A stretch of DNA of 64,000 bases from CAYSCW01 sp964449165 (GTDB lineage Bacteria > Acidobacteriota > Aminicenantia > Aminicenantales > Aminicenantaceae), in assembly GCA_964449165.1 (NCBI GenBank), contig CAYVAT010000013.1, positions 4,922 to 68,921 on the forward strand. The letters run 5' to 3'. Positions 34,478-43,273 of this stretch are shown here, piece by piece. The notes under the pieces were generated by a model, which did no database searches, was not told where the DNA came from, and saw nothing but the letters and a program-made list of their open reading frames with translations. Made by a program: the position numbers and the translations under genes. Position 1 is the first letter of the stretch, and every line of letters starts with the position of its first letter.

Positions 34478-35497
34478 ATGTTCGTTGATCAAGTTAAAGT
34501 GACCCTCCGAGCTGGCAAGGGAGGCAACGGCTGTATGAGTTTCCGCCGGGAATGGGGGGTTCCTCGTGGCGGACCCGATGGGGGCCGGGGCGGAAATGGA
34601 GGAAATATCCATATCGTTTCCGACAGCCACATCAATTCACTGGCTTATTTCCGGTTTCATCCCATAATCAAATCCCAGAGAGGTGCACACGGGGAAGGGG
34701 GGAATCGCCAGGGAAAGAGCGGCGAAGACCTCTTCCTGAAAGTCCCTGTTGGAACCGTTGTCAGAGAAGAGAATAGAGACGAGGTTCTTTTCGATTTTAC
34801 CGCCCCTGATCAGAAGTATTTAGCTGTCCGTGGAGGAAAAGGAGGGAGGGGAAACGCTTCCTTCGCCACTCCGACTCATCAGGCTCCTCGAGAGTCAGAG
34901 AAAGGGAAGGAAGGAGAGGAGCACAGCTTTATTCTGGAACTTAAACTCATCGCTGATGTTGGGGTTGTCGGTTTTCCCAACGTGGGAAAGTCAACGCTCA
35001 TCTCCAAAATTTCTGCAGCCAGACCCCTCATCGCCGATTATCCGTTCACCACTCTGGTGCCTAATTTAGGGGTGGTGGATGTAGATGAATTCCGAAGCTT
35101 TGTCATCGCCGATATTCCCGGTCTCATCCAAGGAGCTCATTTGGGCCATGGCCTGGGAATCCAGTTCCTGAAGCACGTGGAGAGGACAAAAATTTTGGTT
35201 CACATGGTCGATGTCTCCCCTTACAACCAGAGAGATCCTGTCGAGGATTTCCAGACGGTGATGAAAGAGCTCGAGGCTTTCGGTCCTCAGCTGGTTGAGA
35301 AAAGCCAGATATTAACAGCCAACAAGATAGACCTTCTGGGCAAGGAAAAAGAGAGACTCGAGAGGGTGGAGAGATTAGCTCGGAGAGAAAAATTACCCTT
35401 TTTTGCCATTTCAGCCTTGAAGGCAGTCGGGTTGAGAGGGCTCGTGGCAAAAATGGCAGAAACTCTGAATTTTCCCGGAGACGAGAGACGGGTTTGA
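34478..35497 (+). CDS. obgE: GTPase Obg/CgtA
   Basis: 339 residues. The glycine-rich Obg fold comes first (FRREWGVPRGGPDGGRGGNG). The GTPase domain then shows G1 GFPNVGKST, G3 DIPGLI and G4 NKID. It acts in late 50S assembly and the stringent response. The stop overlaps the nadD ATG by one base (TGATG). Confidence 0.97.
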   Translation: MFVDQVKVTLRAGKGGNGCMSFRREWGVPRGGPDGGRGGNGGNIHIVSDSHINSLAYFRFHPIIKSQRGAHGEGGNRQGKSGEDLFLKVPVGTVVREENRDEVLFDFTAPDQKYLAVRGGKGGRGNASFATPTHQAPRESEKGKEGEEHSFILELKLIADVGVVGFPNVGKSTLISKISAARPLIADYPFTTLVPNLGVVDVDEFRSFVIADIPGLIQGAHLGHGLGIQFLKHVERTKILVHMVDVSPYNQRDPVEDFQTVMKELEAFGPQLVEKSQILTANKIDLLGKEKERLERVERLARREKLPFFAISALKAVGLRGLVAKMAETLNFPGDERRV

Positions 35498-36159
35498 TGG
35501 AACGAATAGGAGTCCTCGGAGGCACTTTCAATCCCATACATATGGGGCATTTGAAGGTTGCAGATACGGTCCAGAGGTCATTTTATCTCAGCAAGATTCT
35601 CTTCGTTCCCTCTTACATCCCTCCCCACAAAAAATCTTCGGAGATTGCTGCACCTTCGGATCGGTTGAAGATGGTGGAATTAGCTCTTGCCTCCTCCCCT
35701 CGGTTCATTCCCTCTTCGATCGAGATTCGAGCCAAGGGAAAGTCTTACTCCATCCTGACATTGAAGAAGCTGAAGAAACTCTATCCTCAGGCTTCAATCT
35801 TTTTCATCCTGGGTATAGATGCTTTCTTGGAGATTGACACGTGGAAGGAATACAGGGAAGTTCTCCAGCAGTGCTTTTTCGTGATCGTCAGCCGTCCAGG
35901 ATACAGGCTGGAAAATGCCAGGAGTGTTCTGGAAGAGAATTATCGAGAGAGGATGATTGAAATTTCAGAATCGGAAAGGATTAGGGAAGATATGCTTCAG
36001 AACTATCGGCTCTTTCTTCTATCCATGAACAGCGTGGATGTTGCCTCCACAGAAATCCGTGAAAAGATAAGGAGCGGAGAATCTATTCGAGGAATGGTCC
36101 CACAGGCCGTGGAAAAATACATATTGGAGAACAGTCTCTATCGCGATAAAAATGATTGA
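35497..36159 (+). CDS. nadD: Nicotinate-nucleotide adenylyltransferase
   Basis: 220 residues: GGTFNPIHMGHL nucleotide-binding motif and VASTEIREKI near the C-terminus, both diagnostic. It makes deamido-NAD from nicotinate mononucleotide and ATP. It lies between obgE and rsfS with overlaps on both sides. The downstream steps may be served by the split NAD synthetase at 39944-41594. Confidence 0.96.
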   Translation: MERIGVLGGTFNPIHMGHLKVADTVQRSFYLSKILFVPSYIPPHKKSSEIAAPSDRLKMVELALASSPRFIPSSIEIRAKGKSYSILTLKKLKKLYPQASIFFILGIDAFLEIDTWKEYREVLQQCFFVIVSRPGYRLENARSVLEENYRERMIEISESERIREDMLQNYRLFLLSMNSVDVASTEIREKIRSGESIRGMVPQAVEKYILENSLYRDKND

Positions 36160-36523
36160 GAAAAAGACTAAAAAGCTGACCAAGCGCAATCTTCCTCCTG
36201 AAGTGAGGATTTCGGTCAAGGCCAGCTTAGCCAAGAAGGGCGAGGATCTTGTGGTGCTCGATTTAAGAGGCATTTCCTCTTTCACCGATTTCTTCGTCAT
36301 TACCCACGGAAACTCGCTCAGGCAGAATATCGCTCTTTATGAGAGTGTCGAAGAGGAATTAAAGAAGAAAGATATCCGTCCTTTGAGCATCGAGGGCAAG
36401 GAACATAGCGAATGGATCTTGATGGATTATGGAAGTTTTATAGTGCACATCTTCTCCAAAAGAGCAAGAGAGTATTACTCTCTGGAAAAATTATGGGGAG
36501 ATGCACAGAAACTCTTCTATTGA
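36152..36523 (+). CDS. rsfS: Ribosomal silencing factor RsfS
   Basis: 123 residues: LDLRGISSFTDFFVITHGNS and EWILMDYGSFIVHIF are typical. It binds L14 and blocks subunit joining. It is the last gene of the rplU operon and overlaps nadD by 8 bp. Confidence 0.95.
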   Translation: MIEKKTKKLTKRNLPPEVRISVKASLAKKGEDLVVLDLRGISSFTDFFVITHGNSLRQNIALYESVEEELKKKDIRPLSIEGKEHSEWILMDYGSFIVHIFSKRAREYYSLEKLWGDAQKLFY

Positions 36524-36742
36524 TCCTCTAATTTCATCGTGTTTCTTCAAGGAGTAGAGCTCCGCAGAAGTCACATTGGGAGAAGATTGGCTTATCTGGA
36601 TCTTTTATAACTCCATGTTATAGAAAATCAAGAAACAGTCCATTTTTATTACTGTCAGTAAGATCCTTAATCCCCGGTTTTCTCTATAATCTAGGTGAGA
36701 GACAAATTAAAATCTCAGAGAATATTTTTCTACAAAAAATGG

Positions 36743-36771
36743 TTGACATTTGACTGGATAGGCATTATTTT
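36743..36771 (+). promoter_or_regulatory. Promoter upstream of rlmH, within a 303-bp gap
   Basis: TTGACA (36743-36748), 17 bp, TATTTT (36766-36771), ending 55 bp before rlmH. The rest of the gap 36524-36826 shows no gene or strong hairpin. Confidence 0.6.
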
Positions 36772-36826
36772 ATTGTAAATTTTTAAGTAATATTTCTCGA
36801 GATGGGAGGTAAATCAGCGTTCCACT

Positions 36827-37294
36827 ATGAGATTGAAGATTCTGTGGCCAGGAAAAACACGGAACAAAGAAATCGGACGATTGGAGGAGTTCTATCTCAG
36901 AAGAATCAATCAGTTAGAAAAGTGTGAACTGATTGAAACCAAGGAAGCGAGAGGTATTGAAGAAAGGTTTGCCGAAAAAATAATGAAGATAGAAGCCCAA
37001 GGTCTTGAAAAACACATCGGAGATGATTATATTATCTGCCTTTCTGATAGAGGAAAGGAAATGAATTCTGAGGAATTTGCCCGATATTTAGAGCAGAGAG
37101 TATCCCTGACTCCTAAGGTTGTCACTTTTGTGGTGGGTGGATTTCTCGGGCTGGAGGAGAGATTTTTAAGGAAGGCCCATTTTCTGCTGTCTCTTTCTCG
37201 AATGACATTTTCTCATGAACTGGTGCGTCTTCTTCTCTTGGAACAGATTTATCGTGCCTTGACCATCATGAAAGGAAGTCATTATGTTAAATAA
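36827..37294 (+). CDS. rlmH: 23S rRNA (pseudouridine1915-N3)-methyltransferase RlmH
   Basis: 155 residues, the standard length. SPOUT knot motifs are TFVVGGFLGLEERFL and LSRMTFSHELVRLLLLEQIYRAL. It methylates helix 69 of 23S rRNA in assembled 70S. It is followed 11 bp later by the DksA-like gene. Confidence 0.95.
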   Translation: MRLKILWPGKTRNKEIGRLEEFYLRRINQLEKCELIETKEARGIEERFAEKIMKIEAQGLEKHIGDDYIICLSDRGKEMNSEEFARYLEQRVSLTPKVVTFVVGGFLGLEERFLRKAHFLLSLSRMTFSHELVRLLLLEQIYRALTIMKGSHYVK

Positions 37295-37305
37295 GGGGGT
37301 TAAGA

Positions 37306-37659
37306 GTGAAAAAGCAAGATAAAGAGCGATACAAGAAGAAGCTGTTGAACAGGAAGAATGAGATCATCGACAAACTGAATGAGGCCTACACAGAGAGCAT
37401 AGAAGTGGAGCCCAACTTTGCTCAGGATGTGGGGGACAAGGCTGAGACATCTTACACCAAGGAATTCCTCTTAAGCCTCTCTGACTCGGAAAGAAAACAG
37501 CTTTTTATGATCGATGAAGCCTTGAAGAAAATCGGAGAGTGCACATACGGAATGTGCCAGATGTGCAACAAGCCAATAGGTAAAAAAAGGCTGAATGCCA
37601 TCCCTTGGGCTCTCTATTGCATTCAGTGTCAGGAGAAGGCTGAGAGAGAATCCCCGTGA
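37306..37659 (+). CDS. TraR/DksA-family zinc-finger protein
   Basis: 117 residues from GTG 37306 (AAGGGGG upstream). An N-terminal helical region precedes a C-terminal C4 zinc finger (YGMCQMC, then YCIQCQ). Proteins of this size act on RNA polymerase secondary-channel regulation or are general-stress proteins (YteA-like). The stop overlaps comF (GTGA). Confidence 0.9.
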   Translation: MKKQDKERYKKKLLNRKNEIIDKLNEAYTESIEVEPNFAQDVGDKAETSYTKEFLLSLSDSERKQLFMIDEALKKIGECTYGMCQMCNKPIGKKRLNAIPWALYCIQCQEKAERESP

Positions 37660-38396
37660 TTTCTCTCCGAGATAGATACTCTTCTCTCGCCAAATTAACA
37701 GAACTCATTTTTTTCCCCTCCCGTTGTCACATCTGTTCCGCACTGCTTGAGCAGCCCCATGAGAAAATCGTCTGTCAGTCCTGTCTGGCAAGCATGAAAA
37801 GGCCTCGGTTTTGTTTTTGCTTGTGCTGCGGTCGTTTTTTCGATTATTTAGGAGAACCCCACCTCTGTTCAACATGCATAAAAAGTGCGCCTCCTTTCTC
37901 CCGTCATCGTTCTTGCGGTCGGTATCAAGGGATATTGAAGGATGTTATCCTTCTCTACAAATACCGGAAATATAAAGTGTTGGGGAAGAGACTGGCCATT
38001 TTTGCCCACCAGGCCTTGGGAAAAAGCGAAGAGCTGTGGGAAGGGACAGAAGTTGTTATGGCGGTTCCTCTACATCCTGAGAAGAAAAGACAGCGGGGAT
38101 TTAACCAGGCCGGGATCATAGCCCGGGAGATAGCCAGGATGCAAGGATTGGTTTTTGTCGAGGATGCCCTGACAAAATTTAAGATGACACCTGCTCAGAC
38201 TTCGCTCGCAGCAGAAGAGAGAAGACGCAATGTCAAAGGAGTCTTCCGCCTTAAAAAAAGAGAGAGAATCGAGAAGAAAACAGTCATCCTTGTGGATGAT
38301 GTTTTTACAACAGGCTCAACTCTGCGCGAATGCAGTATTGTGCTCAGAGAAGGAGGAGCCAAGGAAGTCAGGGCATTGACTTTAGCTCAAGCTTAG
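37656..38396 (+). CDS. comF: ComF-family phosphoribosyltransferase-like protein
   Basis: 246 residues, GTG start overlapping the previous stop. N-terminal zinc-binding cysteine pairs (CHICSALL, CQSCL, CLCCGR, CSTC) are followed by a PRTase domain with PRPP loop VILVDDVFTTGSTL. ComF-like proteins take part in natural transformation in some bacteria; in others the function is not known. Confidence 0.92.
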   Translation: MISLRDRYSSLAKLTELIFFPSRCHICSALLEQPHEKIVCQSCLASMKRPRFCFCLCCGRFFDYLGEPHLCSTCIKSAPPFSRHRSCGRYQGILKDVILLYKYRKYKVLGKRLAIFAHQALGKSEELWEGTEVVMAVPLHPEKKRQRGFNQAGIIAREIARMQGLVFVEDALTKFKMTPAQTSLAAEERRRNVKGVFRLKKRERIEKKTVILVDDVFTTGSTLRECSIVLREGGAKEVRALTLAQA

Positions 38397-38412
38397 ATGT
38401 TTTATTAGGCAT

Positions 38413-38447
38413 AAAAAAAGAGCCCTGAGCTCTAGGGCCCAGGGCTC
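38413..38447 (-). terminator. Rho-independent terminator of hsp20
   Basis: GAGCCCTG (38420-38427) pairs with CAGGGCTC (38440-38447). On the minus strand the stem is followed by seven T (38419-38413), ideal for the leftward hsp20 transcript. It can also slow comF transcription from the other side. Confidence 0.85.
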
Positions 38448-38458
38448 AGAATATTCGC

Positions 38459-38929
38459 TTATTTCTTAGCTTTCTCTGCGGATTTTGTTTTGAGGACCTT
38501 GACTTTTCGAGGCTTTAACTCTGGCTTTTTGGGCATGGTAATCTTGAGGACGCCGTTTTCATGATGAGCTTCGATCTTGTCTTGGTTGATGTAGTTGGGA
38601 AGAGTGAAAGAACGGTAGAAGGATCCGTAAGCACGTTCGATTCGGTGGTAGCTTTCCTCCTTAGTTTCTTTTTCGAATTTTCTCTCTCCAGAGAGAGTAA
38701 GGGTATTATCTTCTATCTTGATCTCGATGTCGTTCTCGTCGATTCCAGGAACTTCAGCACTAAGGATAAGGGCATTCTCGGTCTCGTAGATATCGACTGA
38801 AGGTGTCCATGTGCCGGCAACAAGATCTTTTTCTTCGCCTCGAGATGTGAAAGTTTCCTCAAAAAGCCGATTCATTTTTTCTCGCAGAGAAACAAGATCT
38901 CTAAATGGATCCCATCTGATGATCGCCAT
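38459..38929 (-). CDS. Hsp20/alpha-crystallin small heat-shock protein
   Basis: 156 residues. The alpha-crystallin domain runs from about 45 to 135 with VDIYETENALILSAEVPG and the A-x-x-x-G-V-L-type motif ENGVLKITMP. A Lys-rich tail follows. It is an ATP-independent holdase. It has its own strong promoter and terminator, so it is monocistronic. Confidence 0.96.
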   Translation of the reverse strand: MAIIRWDPFRDLVSLREKMNRLFEETFTSRGEEKDLVAGTWTPSVDIYETENALILSAEVPGIDENDIEIKIEDNTLTLSGERKFEKETKEESYHRIERAYGSFYRSFTLPNYINQDKIEAHHENGVLKITMPKKPELKPRKVKVLKTKSAEKAKK

Positions 38930-38962
38930 TTTAAATACCTCCTTAAATCTTAGTCAAGAAAC

Positions 38963-38991
38963 AATATAATATATTAGTGCCTATTTGTCAA
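38963..38991 (-). promoter_or_regulatory. Promoter of hsp20
   Basis: On the minus strand TTGACA (38991-38986), a 17-bp spacer and TATATT (38968-38963). The predicted leader is about 27 nt and contains AAGGAGG. No CIRCE element was seen. Confidence 0.75.
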
Positions 38992-39185
38992 GTAATTTTA
39001 AAAAAATTTTTAATTTTTACATAAAATAGGCTGATTTGTCTTGAATGAGAGCAAATCCTGCTGAAAAAGCCATTATATGGCTTAATTTTGATCTATAAAG
39101 AGGATATCCGGATGAAAATACTTTTTTTTGGGAAGATACAGGGATTTACGCAGATAAGACTTCTGACATTAGAGAAAAAAAGAAG

Positions 39186-39938
39186 TTACTCTCCTGATAT
39201 GTTTCTTGCTGATTTTCTTTTTGATGCCCTTTCCCTGGAGCCCTGAACAAGGATGGTGGATTCACCCTTTAATTTCCGCTTCTCCAAGCTCACCAATAGT
39301 TCTCCAGGGGTTCCTCTTAAGAATTCTTCATACATCTTGGTCATCTCTCGGGCTATAACAACCTGTCTTGGACCCATTTCTTCTGCGGTCAGGCTTAAAA
39401 ATGAGGAGAGCCTTCGTAAGGGAAGATAAAAAACCAGAGTCCCCTCTTCTTCCTTCAGAGAGGAGAGCAGTTTTCGAGTGGCTTCCTTTTTTGGAGGTGG
39501 AAATCCGATAAAGAGGAATCTATGGGTTGAAAGTCCGGAGGCAGAAAGGGCTGCGGTCAGGGCAGAGGCTCCTGGTATGGGGACGATACTGATTTTCTCT
39601 TCTATGGCTTTTTTTATCAGAGGAAAACCAGGATCGGAGAGACCGGGAGTACCGGCATCTGAGACAAGGGCTATGTCGCGTCCTTCTTTGAGCAGCTTGA
39701 TAATTTTGGGGACCTTTTGTCTTTCTTTTGGTTGGTAGTAGCTTATCAGATTCTTTTTGAGTTGATACCTGCCCAGCAATTTCCTTGTCTGGCGGGTATC
39801 TTCGCAGGCGATCCAGTCCACTTCACCCAGAATCCTCAAGGCTCTCAAGGTCAGGTCTTCGAGGTTTCCGATAGGGGTGGCCACGATATAAAGCTTTCCC
39901 TTGTTTTTTTGCTCTTGGGGTTCCTCTGCGTTGACCAT
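39186..39938 (-). CDS. rsmI: 16S rRNA (cytidine1402-2'-O)-methyltransferase RsmI
   Basis: 250 residues. LYIVATPIGNLEDLTLRAL, CEDTRQTRKLL and VSDAGTPGLSDPG are the family signatures. It is codirectional with nadE, 5 bp downstream of it. Confidence 0.96.
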   Translation of the reverse strand: MVNAEEPQEQKNKGKLYIVATPIGNLEDLTLRALRILGEVDWIACEDTRQTRKLLGRYQLKKNLISYYQPKERQKVPKIIKLLKEGRDIALVSDAGTPGLSDPGFPLIKKAIEEKISIVPIPGASALTAALSASGLSTHRFLFIGFPPPKKEATRKLLSSLKEEEGTLVFYLPLRRLSSFLSLTAEEMGPRQVVIAREMTKMYEEFLRGTPGELLVSLEKRKLKGESTILVQGSRERASKRKSARNISGE

Positions 39939-39943
39939 GACCT

Positions 39944-40756
39944 CTATTTATCCCAGTCATAGGGAAAGAGAAAATCATGGCCGACTGTCCGGGAGGATAT
40001 TTTTGCTATAGGAGGAAGCTTTCTTTTGAATTCAGAATTTTTTATCAGATGGATGATCCTCTTTACATCCTCTTTCTTGAAGCCGGCTGTGATAACATCA
40101 TTTTTTGATTTCCTCAGGTCAACAAGCTGGAATAGAATCTCATCCATGGTCTCGTAAGGAAGGCCAAGCTCTCCTTCATCGCTTTGGCCAGTCCAGAGCC
40201 CGGCTGATGGGGCTTTTTTTCGTATTTTCTCGGGAACACCCAGATGGACGGCCAATTGCCTGATTTGAGTCTTGTACAGATCACCCAGAGGATTGATGCC
40301 GGAGGCCATATCGCCATGAATTGTGCCGTACCCCAGGAGGAGCTCTGTTTTGTTGCTTGTGCCCAGAATGATCGCTTTCTCTCGGGCAGAAAAGTCATAG
40401 AGGATGGACATTCGTTCTCTGGCCATCTTGTTTCCCTTGATAATCCTGCTGGGTGTGGGGTATTTCGAAAAGTAGGCATCCACCATGGGAGAGATATCGA
40501 TCGTTTTTGAGCGGATGCCCACTAGCTTCGCTATCTCTTGAGCATCCCGGATATCATCTTGGCAGGCTTTTCCGTAGGGAAGGATGAGAGCAATCACATT
40601 GTCCGGCTTGAGGGCCCTGGCAGCCAGGAAGGCACAGACAGAAGAGTCCACGCCCCCTGAAAGACCCAGGATACCCTTTTTGAAATGAAACTTGGCCAGC
40701 TCCTCCTTGATAAAGGAGGTAAGGACTTTTTCCACAAAACCTGGGTTAATCTTCAT
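39944..40756 (-). CDS. nadE: NAD synthetase, synthetase subunit (NadE)
   Basis: 270 residues from ATG 40756; the longer frame overlaps the upstream gene. The ATP-pyrophosphatase loop is LGLSGGVDSSVCAF. LGTSNKTELLLGYGT and GDMASGINPLGDLYKT are typical NadE motifs. It amidates deamido-NAD. It starts inside the last 11 bp of a gene for a glutaminase-type amidohydrolase, so the two together appear to form a split glutamine-dependent enzyme. Confidence 0.94.
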   Translation of the reverse strand: MKINPGFVEKVLTSFIKEELAKFHFKKGILGLSGGVDSSVCAFLAARALKPDNVIALILPYGKACQDDIRDAQEIAKLVGIRSKTIDISPMVDAYFSKYPTPSRIIKGNKMARERMSILYDFSAREKAIILGTSNKTELLLGYGTIHGDMASGINPLGDLYKTQIRQLAVHLGVPEKIRKKAPSAGLWTGQSDEGELGLPYETMDEILFQLVDLRKSKNDVITAGFKKEDVKRIIHLIKNSEFKRKLPPIAKISSRTVGHDFLFPYDWDK

Positions 40757-41594
40757 AATCTTGGATGATCCTTTGGAGTGAATGAAGAATGATTTCGGGT
40801 TTTTCGTCTCTTTTGTAAGGCCATTTCTTGCGGGTTTCCCGGATATCATCCAGGTTGATCTTCTGGATCAGCAGCTCTTCATCCAGATAGGAGGCCTGGG
40901 CAAGAAGTTGACCCAGGGGGTTGAAGATGAACGAACCGCCGGAAAAATGTTTTCCGTCCTCAAAACCTACCCGGTTGCAGTAAAAAAGAAAGGCTGATGA
41001 AAAACGGGAGATAGCTTCTCCCATCACCTCCCACATCCGGTTTGACTCATATTTTTCTTTTTCTGAGAAACCGCGGCCTGGTGCTGCGCTGATAACGGTG
41101 ATGATTTCAGATCCGCCAGCAAAGAGGAGGTAGCTTGACCCGTAGTGAAGAAAATCATAACAGATCAGCATTCCCATTTTGCCAAAAGGCGTAGAAAAGG
41201 TCTTGAAGTTTTTTCCCAAAGCAAAAAATTTCATTTCTTCGAACATCCCGTAGGTAGGAGGGAACACTTTGCGGTGGATATGCAGGATCTTCCCGCCAGA
41301 GAGGAAAGCCGCTGAATTGTAGAAAAGCCCTTTCTCCTTCTCCTCCACAAAACCGACAACAAGAGAAAGATCGCGGCTCAAGGTCTTGAGCTTTGAAAAG
41401 ACAGGATCCTTCTCTGGACGTATGGCTACCTCTTCCACGAGATCCTTGAGAGTATATCCTGTCAAACTAAGCTCGGGGAAGATCAGGAGATCGACCTTTT
41501 TCTTTTTTGCTTTTTCGATTGTACGGAGATGGAGGTCGAAATTTTTGCGGACATTCCCCAGAACAGGGGCAATCTGAGCCAATCCCGCTTTCAT
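40746..41594 (-). CDS. Carbon-nitrogen hydrolase, probable glutaminase subunit of NAD synthetase
   Basis: 282 residues of the nitrilase superfamily from ATG 41594. The catalytic triad is visible: Glu in LIFPELSLTGY, Lys in HRKVFPPTYG, Cys in LICYDFLHYG. The C-terminal stretch INLDDIRETRKKWPYKRDE matches the end of the glutaminase domain of fused glutamine-dependent NAD synthetases. Overlap with nadE supports that role: ammonia from glutamine is passed to NadE. A strong AAAGGAGG lies about 21 nt before the ATG, farther than usual. Confidence 0.85.
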   Translation of the reverse strand: MKAGLAQIAPVLGNVRKNFDLHLRTIEKAKKKKVDLLIFPELSLTGYTLKDLVEEVAIRPEKDPVFSKLKTLSRDLSLVVGFVEEKEKGLFYNSAAFLSGGKILHIHRKVFPPTYGMFEEMKFFALGKNFKTFSTPFGKMGMLICYDFLHYGSSYLLFAGGSEIITVISAAPGRGFSEKEKYESNRMWEVMGEAISRFSSAFLFYCNRVGFEDGKHFSGGSFIFNPLGQLLAQASYLDEELLIQKINLDDIRETRKKWPYKRDEKPEIILHSLQRIIQDYED

Positions 41595-41792
41595 GATGCA
41601 GAAATTAACACAATTTATCCTCCTTTGCAATTCCGCTCTGGAAGAATATAATATATAAAGAAAATGAATGGTATGATATGGTTCTTAGGTAAAAAAGATG
41701 AGGAAATCAGAGACATATGCCGATCTTCTGAAATCGGTGGTATGCCCTTGATTTCCATGCTTAAGAAGGAGAGGAGTATCGTCTGAACTGAG

Positions 41793-43226
41793 ATGGAACA
41801 TGTCGCTTGTTATTTAAAGGATATTCATTTTAACAAAAAAAGCGGTCGTCTTGTCTTTCGCCATCAAGATATCCAAAAATACTTTTTCTTCCAGGATGGG
41901 GCTCTCATCCACGCCAAGACCAATCAGAAACAAGAATTGTTGGGCGAAATTCTATTCAGATTAGGGAAGCTTCCCAAGGAAGATTTTGAGAGGATTGATG
42001 AATACATCAAGCCCGGAGAGAGCTTGGGAGAATCATTGATAAAAAAAGGGCTTATATCCAGGAAGGATCTGAGCGATGGCCTCGTCTATCAAATGAGAGA
42101 GATCACTTTGAACATTTTCCCCTTCTTTGAGGGAGAGTTGAGTTTTCAAGAAATAGATGAGTTTGTGGATAAAGCCCAGGATGTGGAGATCGATGTTGCT
42201 GCTTTGATCGAGGACGGGATAAGGAGGATGAAATTCGATCCTTCCCTGAAGGACTTTCTGGCCAAGAGAGTCCCCTTTACCAAGAACAGGGAGTTTTTCT
42301 ACCGTCTGGCAGAGGATGAAAGAGACGTCTTGAAGCATGTTGATGGCTCATCTATGAGCGAAAAACTTCTTACTGAATCCAAGATGAATCCAGAAATCTT
42401 CTGGAAGAATCTCTTCCTTTTTTACTGCTTGGATTTGATCGACTTTGAAAAAGAGAAGGAACCCACAGTAGAAGAGAAGAAAAAGGAAGAAACAGACGAG
42501 GATGTCAGAAGAAAGCTTGAAAATGTCATAAGCCTGAGTGAGAATCTTTCTCGGATGAACTATTATCAGATTTTGAGTGTTCCACCTTCTTCTTCCCAAG
42601 AGGAAATAAAAAAATCCTATTTTAGGCTGGCTCGCACCTACCATCCAGACCTTTTTGACCAGGCACTTCCCCAAGATATGAAACAGAAAATCGAGGAAGT
42701 ATTTGCCTCGATCACCAAAGCCTACCGCACTCTCAGCGACGATGGGGAAAGGCACGTTTATGACTCCAAGATGGAATCTGTTTCTCCAGAGAGAAAAAAA
42801 GATGTGGTCAAGGATGCAGAGATTAAGTTTCGCCAGGGAAAGACTCTCTACGACAAAGGGATGTATGAGGATGCTATGCTTCTTTTAGAAGAAGCAACAC
42901 GACTGATAAAGGAAAAGGGAAGCTATTTTTTGCTCCTTGCCCTCGCAGAGTCCAAGATTCCAGCTTATCATAAAAGGGCCGAGGAACATTTTATGCGTGC
43001 CGTAAAATTAGATCCGTGGAATCCAGAGGCGCATGTGGGATTAGGGCTTCTCTACAAAAAGTCCGGGCTTACGGTGAAGGCGAAAAAGCGCTTTGAAAAA
43101 GCCCTCAGCCTCGACCCCGATCACCCCATTGCCAGCAAGGAATCAAGTCCCCTTAAGAAAGAAAAAAAGAAAATGGGATTAAAAGATATCCTGTCAATGG
43201 ATATCTTCGGCAAAAAGAAAAAGTAG
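41793..43226 (+). CDS. DUF4388-DnaJ-TPR fusion protein
   Basis: 477 residues. An N-terminal DUF4388/PatA-like domain (KSGRLVFRHQDIQKYFFFQDG, about 1-165) is followed by a J domain (about 250-320) with its HPD motif in ARTYHPDLFD. C-terminal TPR repeats end in PEAHVGLGLLYKKSGL. The J domain should stimulate an Hsp70; DUF4388 is found in motility and gliding regulators. No dnaK is nearby. The gene stands alone between divergent and convergent neighbours. The fusion is seen; the pathway is unknown. Confidence 0.88.
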   Translation: MEHVACYLKDIHFNKKSGRLVFRHQDIQKYFFFQDGALIHAKTNQKQELLGEILFRLGKLPKEDFERIDEYIKPGESLGESLIKKGLISRKDLSDGLVYQMREITLNIFPFFEGELSFQEIDEFVDKAQDVEIDVAALIEDGIRRMKFDPSLKDFLAKRVPFTKNREFFYRLAEDERDVLKHVDGSSMSEKLLTESKMNPEIFWKNLFLFYCLDLIDFEKEKEPTVEEKKKEETDEDVRRKLENVISLSENLSRMNYYQILSVPPSSSQEEIKKSYFRLARTYHPDLFDQALPQDMKQKIEEVFASITKAYRTLSDDGERHVYDSKMESVSPERKKDVVKDAEIKFRQGKTLYDKGMYEDAMLLLEEATRLIKEKGSYFLLLALAESKIPAYHKRAEEHFMRAVKLDPWNPEAHVGLGLLYKKSGLTVKAKKRFEKALSLDPDHPIASKESSPLKKEKKKMGLKDILSMDIFGKKKK

Positions 43227-43273
43227 AGGATAAGCTTTTTTCCGTAACGAAAAAATTGTCCGTTGTCTTCCCT

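Noticed and set aside
43232..43258. TTTTTTC...GAAAAAA dyad between the DnaJ-fusion gene and ligA
   Set aside because: Mostly A-T pairs with a bulge; too unstable to support as a terminator.
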